64,000 nt of DNA from Marivirga harenae (GTDB lineage Bacteria > Bacteroidota > Bacteroidia > Cytophagales > Cyclobacteriaceae): assembly GCF_030534335.1 (NCBI RefSeq), contig NZ_CP130565.1:193501-257500 (forward strand). Reading direction: 5' to 3'. The notes beneath the pieces were generated by a model. The model saw only the letters and a list, made by a program, of their open reading frames with translations, ran no database searches and had not been told where the DNA came from. Shown piece after piece: positions 33,871 to 41,880 of this stretch (positions are counted from its first letter, which is position 1; every line of letters starts with the position of its first letter). The position numbers and the translations under genes are program-made.

Positions 33871-33927
33871 GCAAATACTGTAAAAACTTAACTAACTGAA
33901 TTATAGAGGTTAATATCATAGGGTCGC

Positions 33928-34017
33928 AATCCTGCCACCCCGACTATTAGAGTTTAAATACTCACAAAAACCCCTTAAATTCAGTTTTAAGGGGTTTTTT
34001 ATTTTATTTGTTTTCAA
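33928..34017 (+). repeat. Right attachment repeat (attR)
   Basis: A copy of 3093-3182: the final 16 nt of tRNA-Pro and its terminator (stem 33970-33979 with 33986-33995). The rest of the tRNA is missing here; the base before the repeat already differs. This marks the right border of the element. Confidence 0.9.
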
Positions 34018-34033
34018 GTAATATCAATAAAGC

Positions 34034-34185
34034 ATTATTGTATTGAGAAACTTCTCCCAATATATATTCAAATACTTAGTCTATTTCGTATTTCCCCTTA
34101 AGATGTACTCTTAACAAATGTTTTATAATTTCAAGTCAGCCCGGCCCATAGATTCCCTTGATACTGCGAACGAACTTCCAATTCA
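34034..34185 (-). pseudogene. Decayed porP/sprF 3' fragment
   Basis: Read on the minus strand, this stretch resembles the end of the intact PorP-like gene at 40803-41762. Compare the DNA blocks TTGTATTGAGAAACTTCTCC and, further on, TTCCCTTGATACTGCGAACG with 40873-40892 and 41005-41024. The similarity covers about 150 bp; stop codons and small deletions break the frame. It is outside the element, directly right of attR, so it belongs to the original chromosome downstream of tRNA-Pro. Confidence 0.7.
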
Positions 34186-34262
34186 TACTGGTTTTAGATC
34201 TGATATTCCTTACAGGATTAATGCTCGTAGGATTAATTGCAGAAGACAAATTTATTTAATAG

Positions 34263-34523
34263 AGAAATTCGCGAACTAATCAAGAGGGCTTACTGCGTAT
34301 TGTTGATATTTTTAGTGTCACGGAAGTAAAACATCATACTGATTTATTTTATGATTATTTCAGTGAAGAAATAGATACTCGCAGGAATCGGAAAGTTAAT
34401 CAATTATCTTTGTGTAAGGACGCAAGAGTTATTACTTCACACAAAAGAATTCAAAAAGAAATATTACCAGTGATGAGCACCAACCATCCTAAGCAGTTTT
34501 CATATCTTTGTTGTCCTTCCTGA
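34263..34523 (+). pseudogene. Possible gene remnant, unidentified
   Basis: An open stretch of 86 codons without a proper start codon, bounded upstream by TAG at 34260-34262. It reads TEVKHHTDLFYDYFSEEIDT in the middle. The composition looks coding, but I recognise no family. Another short minus-strand piece near 34530-34650 also reads like protein. The whole 34.0-34.6 kb stretch is probably decayed DNA. Confidence 0.25.
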
Positions 34524-34644
34524 GTTTAGTATCTATCTGTTGAAATTTCTCATACAGGAAAGATTCAACAGAACAATATCCCCTTCATTACCATCTATAA
34601 TTGAGGTAGCAATTTTATCAGGTATTTCTTTATCTCCATTCCTA

Positions 34645-35073
34645 TTATGAAGAGGAACGGGTCGATAATTGAAGCCAGAATTCCTCTATTCGAAGTATTG
34701 CTTTTAAAAAATCGTCCATGTCTAAAGGCTTTTTGACGTAACTATTGCTGTGGTTTTCATAAGCCTTATCAATATCCTTGGGATTGGAAGAAGTAGTTAA
34801 CATTACCACAGGTATTTTTTTCAAATCTTTATTCTCTTTTATGCTCTTTAAAACCTCATGGCCATTATAAATGGGAATATTGATATCAAGAAGAATTAAA
34901 TCGGGCCTTGCCGCATTGGAGTATTCTCCTCTTTGAAAAACATAATCTAAAGCTTGCTCGCCATTTTTAACAACATTGATTTCTGTTTTAATTTTGCTTT
35001 CTTCAAATGCTTCTAAAGTAAGAATTATATCCCCTTCATTATCTTCTACTAACAAAATATTAGCTGGTTTCAT
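34645..35073 (-). CDS. Single-domain response regulator (Rcp1-like)
   Basis: A 142-residue CheY-like receiver without output domain. The acidic pocket is E10-D11, the phosphorylation site is D63 in DLILLDINIP, the switch threonine is in VVMLTTSS, and the lysine in YVKKPLD. The insert before D63 (FQRGEYSNAARP) is typical for the Rcp1 group that works with phytochrome-like kinases. It lies 160 bp downstream of two HisKA kinases and is the natural phosphate acceptor. The output partner is unknown. Confidence 0.9.
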   Translation of the reverse strand: MKPANILLVEDNEGDIILTLEAFEESKIKTEINVVKNGEQALDYVFQRGEYSNAARPDLILLDINIPIYNGHEVLKSIKENKDLKKIPVVMLTTSSNPKDIDKAYENHSNSYVKKPLDMDDFLKAILRIEEFWLQLSTRSSS

Positions 35074-35237
35074 ATTGATCTAAAATTACAATGTTACATT
35101 TCATAAAATGGCAGCACCTTTTGTCAATGAATATAAAAAGTTGCTCGAATGAGCATATTCAAGATAAGCAAAAATTTGGCTTCGTGCCAATTCTATGATG
35201 GTGGATGATTAACAGACGTAAAATTACAGATAATAAA

Positions 35238-36575
35238 TTACTTTGGCACAGTAAAATAAAAAATTGCGCCCCTACCTTTTTTAGATTCAACCCATATCTT
35301 ACCTCCCCAAGATTCTACATGTTTCTTGGCAAGAGATAAGCCGACACCTGTACCTCCATATTCATTACGGTTATGCAGTTGTTGAAATATTAGAAATATT
35401 TTATCGAAAAACTTAGGGTCAATTCCAATACCATTATCTTTAATTGAAAAGCGCCATCCCTCTATTTTTTCTGTTGCATCAATTTCGAGCTGGGGAGCTG
35501 TTCCTTCTTTTGAGTATTTAATGGCATTGTCTAGTAGCAAGTGCAGTACCTGAGTAAACCCATCTTTTCTGACATGCAAAACTGGCAATTCATCTGCAGC
35601 AATAGTTACCGATTTTTCAGAGATAACTTTTGCTCTTAAGTCTATAAAATCTGAGACTAATTGATTCACATCAACCTTTTCAAGAGATTCAGTTGTTCTG
35701 CCTGCTCTTGAATAATCCAACAAATCCAGGATAATCTGCTTCATCCGTGTTGCCCCTTCTGAAGCAAAATGGATATATTGGAGTGCCTTTTCATCCAACT
35801 GACCTTGATATTTGGTATTCAGTTTATCCATAAAACTAGATACCAGCCTTAAAGGCTCCTGCAGGTCGTGGGATGCCACAAATACATATTCCTCAAGTTC
35901 AGCATTCTTAAGCTGTAATGCATCCTGACTTTTCTCAAGTTCATTCCTTAGTCTGTTCTGCTCATTGATATGGTTTTCTAATCCAATGAAAATTTTAGGA
36001 ATGAGCGCTGATGACAGGTAGCAAACGAAAATAACATTAGAACTAACGGCAACCCATTCATTGACAGAACTCATATCAACATTATACTCAAAATCCCAAA
36101 ACTCGAAATGTATAATAAGACCAAACATTACCGATATTAACAATACGAGATGACTCCACCAATAAGCATACTTATTGTCAAAGATAATGATAGAGAAAAC
36201 ACATGCTGCATAGAAGTAAATCAAAACCGAACCTGAAGAAGGCGAGGTAAAAAAATTTAACATGGCGGCAAAAGCATATACGGTTAAAGAAAAAATCAAT
36301 TTCCTCACCTTTACTTTAACGCTTGGCGCAAATGCAATAAATAGCATAAGGCCAATAGTGACAAAATGCAGTAATGTTATATACTCTTTATTTTCAAATG
36401 TGATTAAAAACAAAGACGGGACTAACGCAATGAAACAAAGAGGCAGTACAAAAATCATGGTGGTGGAAAACAAGGTGTTTCGCCAATAATTTACACTGTC
36501 TCCAGATTCTACATTGCTTAGAGAACAATTCCTTCTAATAGTATCCTTATATTTTTGCCAAATATTTCTCATCAA
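35238..36575 (-). CDS. Membrane histidine kinase
   Basis: A 445-residue kinase. About six hydrophobic segments fill residues 30-205, then a coiled coil (about 205-230), a HisKA domain with phospho-acceptor H236 in ASHDLQEPLRLV, and an HATPase domain with N box DNAIKYS and G boxes DNGIGIDPKFF and GGTGVGLSLAKK. The membrane part has no clear extracellular loop, so the signal may be in the membrane or inside. Its start overlaps the stop of the large PAS kinase by 4 bp. The two catalytic parts are very similar and probably arose by duplication. Confidence 0.9.
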   Translation of the reverse strand: MMRNIWQKYKDTIRRNCSLSNVESGDSVNYWRNTLFSTTMIFVLPLCFIALVPSLFLITFENKEYITLLHFVTIGLMLFIAFAPSVKVKVRKLIFSLTVYAFAAMLNFFTSPSSGSVLIYFYAACVFSIIIFDNKYAYWWSHLVLLISVMFGLIIHFEFWDFEYNVDMSSVNEWVAVSSNVIFVCYLSSALIPKIFIGLENHINEQNRLRNELEKSQDALQLKNAELEEYVFVASHDLQEPLRLVSSFMDKLNTKYQGQLDEKALQYIHFASEGATRMKQIILDLLDYSRAGRTTESLEKVDVNQLVSDFIDLRAKVISEKSVTIAADELPVLHVRKDGFTQVLHLLLDNAIKYSKEGTAPQLEIDATEKIEGWRFSIKDNGIGIDPKFFDKIFLIFQQLHNRNEYGGTGVGLSLAKKHVESWGGKIWVESKKGRGAIFYFTVPK

Positions 36576-39500
36576 GCTTTTGGTATAGTAAAGTAAAATG
36601 TAGAGCCTTCCCCTCTAGTTGATTCTAATCGAATAGTTCCTCCCCAGGATTCTACATGTTTCTTAGCAATAGCCAAACCTATACCAGAACCAGAGAATTC
36701 ATCTCTATTATGAAGCCTTTGAAAAATAATAAAAATCTTTTCAAAAAACTTAGGTTCAATTCCTATTCCGTTGTCTTCCACTTTAAATTGCCAAAAACCG
36801 TCAAGTTCTTCGGCATCAATTTTTATAATTGGACGTACTCCCTTTCTTGAATATTTAATGGCATTATCAAGTAAGCAATGGATCGTTTGGGTCAAGGGTG
36901 CTGGATAAGACTTTACAGTAGGTAAATTATAAACCTCCAGCCTAACATTTTTTTCGCTGATTGCCTTTTTTCTTAATATTTTGTAGTCATCCACAATTTT
37001 TTTCGTGCTGACCTTCACTTGAGACATATTCAATTTACCGGCTCTAGAGTAATCCAATAAATCCAAAATGATCGTTTTCATACGCTTAGCTCCATCAGTA
37101 GCAAAACCAATATATTGAAGTGCTTTATCATCTAGCTGATCTTCATATTTTCTCTTTAATAAATCCATGAAACTAGTTACCATTCTTAAAGGCTCTTGTA
37201 AATCATGAGAAGCGATATAAGCAAATTGCTCTAACTCCTGATTAGTCAATTCTAATTCATTAGTATATTTCTTTAAAGAATCATTTAGTTCAATAAGTTT
37301 TTCTTCAGCTTTTCTTCTCTCTGTTATATCAAGTATAATTGCTAAAAATGTTTTTTTGTTGGTTTCTGTCACTAATTGTAGATGTACTTCAACAGGATAA
37401 AGGCTTCCATTTTTTCTTTTGTGGTTTGTGAAAAAAACAATTTTCTCTTTTTCATTATTGATCAGAGGTGCAACCAACTTAACAAAAGATGCTTCTGTAA
37501 ACTCTGGCTTCAGATCAATGGGAGTAAGTGACTTCATTTCGCGTTCTGAATAGCCGATATTTAGTAAGGCTCCTCTGTTGACATAACTAAACTGTAGTGA
37601 TGTAGGCTCAAACATATAAATTTCATTCAAGCTATTTTCCAAAGTTTCCAATAAACTATTCTTTTGTGCCTCTGTGATTTTCCGCTCATGAATGTCCTGA
37701 AAACTTCCGTACACACGCTGACATTTTCCATCTATGAATTCCGCATTCCCGATGACCCGCACCCAACGTTCCTGTTTTTTAGCTGTAATAATTACCGCTT
37801 CAAAATCGAAACCTTTACCGGTCTCTATCGCTTTCGTTATTCTTTCATTCACCAACTGACGAAAATCTTTCCTATAGAAATTGATGCTTTCTTGAAGATC
37901 ATGCTCAAAGGAATCAGGATCTATCTCGTGCAACTCGTAAACGGTGTCTGACCAGTATAATTTATCATGCACCATATCAATTTCCCAGCTACCAATTCTG
38001 GCCAAATCAGTTGCCAGCTCCAATAGTTCTTCGTTTTTTACTTCTTCCGTAATGTCCAGCGCTACAGAATTATATACCACTGTTCCGTCTCCGAAAAACT
38101 CAGGGGTTCCTAGACCCTGGATAATGCGCTTTTCGCCATCGGGCCTAATAATTCTATATCTCATAGACCACTTCGATTGATTATCTATTGAGTCTGTGAT
38201 GCTTTTTTTTACTGCCTGAAAATCACCTCCATCTTTTACTTGATTCCAGACCAAATCAAGGTCTTTTGTGACTGCTTCAGGACTATAGGACCAAATTTTC
38301 TCTGCTCCCCTACTCACATATTTAAATTCATCTTTGCCAGCGGGGTGAATAAAGTATTGATAGACTACGCCAGGTATATTGTCCGATAAATTTTGAAGTC
38401 GGCTTTCAGCTTCCTTGCGGTCAGTGATGTCTTCGCAAATTGCTACCGTTTTAAGGGGCTTCCCTTTTTCATCTCTAATGAAGGCTACGTGTAGGCGGAC
38501 CCAAACAATAGTCCCGTCTTTTTTTACATAACGCTTTTCATTTCTATATTCCCCTTCTCCATGAGCTGCTTTACTGAATAATTCCCAATCCTTCTCCCTG
38601 TCATCCGGGTGCGTAAGTTCCACAAAAGACATATTCATGAGCTCATCAGCGGTATAACCAGTGATAGCTTCGTAATAGGAATTAGCTAAGCTGATTTTTC
38701 CTGTTAAAGGATCAACTTGTGCTATTCCCAAGGTAGCAATATCAAAAATAGTCCTGAACTTTTCTTCACTTCTAACTACTCCTAATTCTGCTTCCTTGCG
38801 ATCAGTGATATCCTGAAAACTGCCAATCAACTTCACGCATTTTCCTTCAATGTACTCGGGGCTAGCTATTACCCTGATCCATCGTTCTTCGTTTCTAGTT
38901 GATATTATAGCAGCTTCATAATCTAAGTAAACTCCTTCATTGATACTTTTGTAAATTTGATCTTCAACAAATGGTTTATGTTCTTCCCTATAAAAATCAA
39001 TTGCGCGTTCAATAGTTGGGTTAAAAGAATTTGGATCCGTTTTGTGCAACCGGTGTACCTCTTCCGACCAAAAAAGATCATCTTCGATCAAATCATATTC
39101 CCAGCTTCCAACTTTGGCCAGATCACTTGCTTGTTTATTGAGCTGGCTTAACTTTTTCTCTTGAGTAATATTCTTAGCTGAAGAATAAATCAGCCCTTCA
39201 TCAACATTTGCTTTGCAGCACCAGCTCAACCATATCAATTCGCCTGATTTTGTTAAAAAGCGTACATCAAATCCAAAATTACTCTCGCCTGCTTCTAGTC
39301 GCTCCAATTCTTTATAGGCTTTATGCAAATCATCTGGGTAAATAAATTTCTCTAAGCTCTGATAAAGGATCTCTTCTTCTTCATACCCTAAGAGCTCACA
39401 ACCTGCTTGGTTAATGCGTAAGAATCGTCCTTTAAAATCTCCTACGCTCACTATATCAGGAATTGCATCATATAAATGGCTTAATTCATTTTCCAGCCTC

Positions 39501-40360
39501 TTACGGTTTATTTCTGATCCTATAAAATGTTCAAGTTCTTCAAAAAGCTGGATGTATTTTTTCAAATAATTCGCTTTGTTCTGAGTCCCTATCAGAAGCA
39601 CTCCAACAATTTGATCGTTTAATCTTAGAGGAATACCCAATGCAGTTTGTATGCCTGCTTTTTCTGCTGCCTTTTGTCGTGAAAATTGAGATTTCTTGTT
39701 GATACCGTTCCATAACAATGTTGATCTTTTTTCCCATACTGCGCCAGGCAGTCCTTCTCCAAGTCTAAATGACCTAACATTGTCACTTAATTTATAGAAG
39801 TTATTTGCTTGAGGAGATGCAGAGGTTTTGGCAATTAATTGAACAAGGGTATTTTCAATATTAGGCAGCCATAATTCCGCAAAGTCAAACTGACCATATT
39901 CACACATGGTTTTGCATAAGGCATTTGAAGCAGAAAACAGGTCACTTGCAGAGGAAAAATCCAAACTGATATCCGCCAATAATTCTTTTTGCTGTTCCTT
40001 CTGCTTTTGCTCGGTTACATCCTGACAAACCACTAGCATACATTGACGATCGTTGAAATCAAGTTTGTGCCCGTTGACTTCCATTTGAATAAGCGTGCCA
40101 TCCTTTTTGATGTGAGTAAATATGCCGATATAGATATTTCCTTCTACTCTTTTTGTATTTAAAAGGGCCTTGATAAGCTTGGGAACTTCTTCTGGCGGTC
40201 GTAGGTCTTTTATAGTAAGTGCAAGGAATTCTTTTTGTGAATATCCATAATGATCAATGGCTGCCTTATTAACATCAAGAATATGAAGATCATCCACATC
40301 ATACATCAATGAGGGAAGCGGATTAAAATAGAAAAAATTGCTGTAATCAGGCTTTTTCAT
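36572..40360 (-). CDS. Multi-PAS/GAF hybrid sensor histidine kinase
   Basis: A 1262-residue soluble kinase with no membrane helix. In order: PAS (about 8-125), GAF (about 130-290; LGIPLRLNDQIVGVLLIGTQ), then six PAS/PAC units to about residue 1030, most closing with a DITDRKEAE or similar helix. HisKA follows with H1052 in ASHDLQEPLRMV, and HATPase (DNGIGIEPKFF, GSGIGLAIAKK). Two PAS units (about 410-525 and 785-900) are near copies of each other (LAKVGSWEYDL and LARIGSWEIDM), pointing to internal duplication. It is the first gene of a kinase-kinase-regulator operon. It likely senses several cytoplasmic cues such as redox state or small ligands. Confidence 0.9.
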   Translation of the reverse strand: MKKPDYSNFFYFNPLPSLMYDVDDLHILDVNKAAIDHYGYSQKEFLALTIKDLRPPEEVPKLIKALLNTKRVEGNIYIGIFTHIKKDGTLIQMEVNGHKLDFNDRQCMLVVCQDVTEQKQKEQQKELLADISLDFSSASDLFSASNALCKTMCEYGQFDFAELWLPNIENTLVQLIAKTSASPQANNFYKLSDNVRSFRLGEGLPGAVWEKRSTLLWNGINKKSQFSRQKAAEKAGIQTALGIPLRLNDQIVGVLLIGTQNKANYLKKYIQLFEELEHFIGSEINRKRLENELSHLYDAIPDIVSVGDFKGRFLRINQAGCELLGYEEEEILYQSLEKFIYPDDLHKAYKELERLEAGESNFGFDVRFLTKSGELIWLSWCCKANVDEGLIYSSAKNITQEKKLSQLNKQASDLAKVGSWEYDLIEDDLFWSEEVHRLHKTDPNSFNPTIERAIDFYREEHKPFVEDQIYKSINEGVYLDYEAAIISTRNEERWIRVIASPEYIEGKCVKLIGSFQDITDRKEAELGVVRSEEKFRTIFDIATLGIAQVDPLTGKISLANSYYEAITGYTADELMNMSFVELTHPDDREKDWELFSKAAHGEGEYRNEKRYVKKDGTIVWVRLHVAFIRDEKGKPLKTVAICEDITDRKEAESRLQNLSDNIPGVVYQYFIHPAGKDEFKYVSRGAEKIWSYSPEAVTKDLDLVWNQVKDGGDFQAVKKSITDSIDNQSKWSMRYRIIRPDGEKRIIQGLGTPEFFGDGTVVYNSVALDITEEVKNEELLELATDLARIGSWEIDMVHDKLYWSDTVYELHEIDPDSFEHDLQESINFYRKDFRQLVNERITKAIETGKGFDFEAVIITAKKQERWVRVIGNAEFIDGKCQRVYGSFQDIHERKITEAQKNSLLETLENSLNEIYMFEPTSLQFSYVNRGALLNIGYSEREMKSLTPIDLKPEFTEASFVKLVAPLINNEKEKIVFFTNHKRKNGSLYPVEVHLQLVTETNKKTFLAIILDITERRKAEEKLIELNDSLKKYTNELELTNQELEQFAYIASHDLQEPLRMVTSFMDLLKRKYEDQLDDKALQYIGFATDGAKRMKTIILDLLDYSRAGKLNMSQVKVSTKKIVDDYKILRKKAISEKNVRLEVYNLPTVKSYPAPLTQTIHCLLDNAIKYSRKGVRPIIKIDAEELDGFWQFKVEDNGIGIEPKFFEKIFIIFQRLHNRDEFSGSGIGLAIAKKHVESWGGTIRLESTRGEGSTFYFTIPKA

Positions 40361-40802
40361 CTTTAATAAACAGTTAATTCTTAAGGATCCACAGTTATAA
40401 TTCTGACTAGCGTGGCCACTTCTCAGACCTAGCTTTCAGTCGCTAGAATATAAAGTACGAATTTTAAAGCAAAAAACTAAAATGTTTAAAAAGAGAAAAT
40501 AGGAAAGCCGCAAATAATTATTACTTCTAAAATACAATGTTTTAAAAGTTTAATTAGAACCATTTTACTAGGATCACAATAAGATCCTGATATTAACCGG
40601 TTCCTGTAAACATCTTGAATTTAAGTTCTAAATCATCGGAAATTTTGAAAAGTCAGGTATACTTTCACCTCTTCATTAGGTGATTTAGCTGAATTCGATA
40701 TATTTTTAAGGTGAAAGTGTACTCATTGCTCAGCTCAAATAATTAAACCAAGAAAAACCGAATACATTATGTCCGGCTTTTCTGATTTATCAAAAATAAG
40801 TA
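40361..40802. other. Intergenic region with a terminator for the porP gene
   Basis: No gene is visible. It should contain the promoter of the kinase operon, which I cannot place. At the right side a terminator serves the porP gene (separate entry). Confidence 0.4.
40753..40778 (-). terminator. Terminator of the porP gene
   Basis: Read on the minus strand: CCGGA, a 9-nt loop, TTCGG (with one G-U pair), then five T. It lies 25 bp after the porP stop. Confidence 0.55.
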
Positions 40803-41762
40803 TTACCACATACTTATACCTGGCTTGTTCTGGTCAAACAATCTTATTCCTAGCACAACTTCATGTGAACCACTGTTGTATTGAGAAACTTCTCCCCATT
40901 TGTATTCAAATGCATATCCTATTTTATATTTTTCTTTAAAGTGAATACCCAACATATTAACAAGCGTATTATCATTTCTGTAGGAAAGCCCAGCCCAAAG
41001 ATTTCCTTGATATTGAGAACGGACTCCCAGTTCGTAAAAAGCAGGTCTTGCTTGATCAAGCCTGACAAACGTATTGGGAATGATGTCAAAGTCTTTATTA
41101 ATTTGAAATCGATAACCTCCCATAATATGATGCCTGCCGTTACTGATATTATTTTTGGTATCTTCATTACCACTCAGTTGTAATTCGGAGGCTTCCATTA
41201 AACTATAGGAAACATAATAATCAGGTGAGTACAAAGAAATCCCAAAATTAGTGTGTAAAAACGTATTGGAATACCCATTTTCCATTACCGATTGGTAAGT
41301 TTCGTCTGTTGACTGATCTTTTACCCATAAATCCGATAAATCAATTTGATTATTGTAAAAACTTGGCGACAAACCCAAGGAAAAATAAGTTTCTTTAAAC
41401 ACAGGAACATGAACAGCATAGGTAAAGGACACCTCAGCTTGTCTATAGTAGCCCTGATTTTGTAAAATCACAAATCCTCCGACTCCATGCTTTAAGGATT
41501 GTGCAAATTCGCTTCTTTCTTTGTCTCCATCAAACTTCAAGGTACTATAAGCACTCAGATAATTAGTTTGTGGCGCTTTTTGAAAACCAACCCATTGTTG
41601 GCGAAAACCAGCATTAATATCCAGAAAGTCATTCACCCCCGCCAATGAAGGGTTATAAGCAGGTAAATTTTGAATGTATTGACCCAACAGAGGGTTTGTT
41701 TGTGCCTTTATCAATCCAATTGATAAAGCATTTATTACGATTAATATGATGATTTTTTTCAT
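40803..41762 (-). CDS. PorP/SprF family type IX secretion-associated outer-membrane protein
   Basis: A 319-residue protein with signal peptide (ends near IKAQ) and the PorP/SprF signature at the mature start: NPLLGQYIQNLPAYNPSLAG and INAGFRQQWVGFQ. The rest has the alternating pattern of an outer-membrane barrel. Members work with type IX secretion substrates that carry a type B C-terminal domain; in Flavobacterium, SprF is needed to place the adhesin SprB on the surface. Here the gene follows a giant adhesin with such a domain, at 118 bp, so they are very likely a dedicated pair. Confidence 0.92.
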   Translation of the reverse strand: MKKIIILIVINALSIGLIKAQTNPLLGQYIQNLPAYNPSLAGVNDFLDINAGFRQQWVGFQKAPQTNYLSAYSTLKFDGDKERSEFAQSLKHGVGGFVILQNQGYYRQAEVSFTYAVHVPVFKETYFSLGLSPSFYNNQIDLSDLWVKDQSTDETYQSVMENGYSNTFLHTNFGISLYSPDYYVSYSLMEASELQLSGNEDTKNNISNGRHHIMGGYRFQINKDFDIIPNTFVRLDQARPAFYELGVRSQYQGNLWAGLSYRNDNTLVNMLGIHFKEKYKIGYAFEYKWGEVSQYNSGSHEVVLGIRLFDQNKPGISMW

Positions 41763-41880
41763 GATTATCTTATTTATATTTTTATGGTGATATGGAATCT
41801 TTGTTAGAAATTCAACTTCGATTGTATTTCAAAATCGAAGCTGAATTTCCATATTGATTTCACATCTTCATTTAAAGTGA

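Larger units (their letters stand above)
3093..33927. mobile_element. Integrative element of about 30.8 kb in tRNA-Pro
   Basis: Bounded by 90-bp direct repeats (3093-3182 and 33928-34017) that start inside the tRNA-Pro 3' end and include its terminator. A tyrosine recombinase gene lies directly inside the left repeat, followed by RteC-like, HTH, replication initiator and DnaC-like genes. The rest is cargo: metal efflux, defence-like genes, mercury resistance, an AraC-linked cluster and a module of unknown function. I see no relaxase, coupling protein or VirB-like gene, so it is best called an integrative element or genomic island; mobilisation by a helper remains possible. The exact crossover point within the repeat is unknown. 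Confidence 0.88.

Noticed and set aside
33928-33943. Second tRNA-Pro gene at the right repeat
   Set aside because: Only the last 16 nt of the tRNA are present; the rest of the gene is absent.
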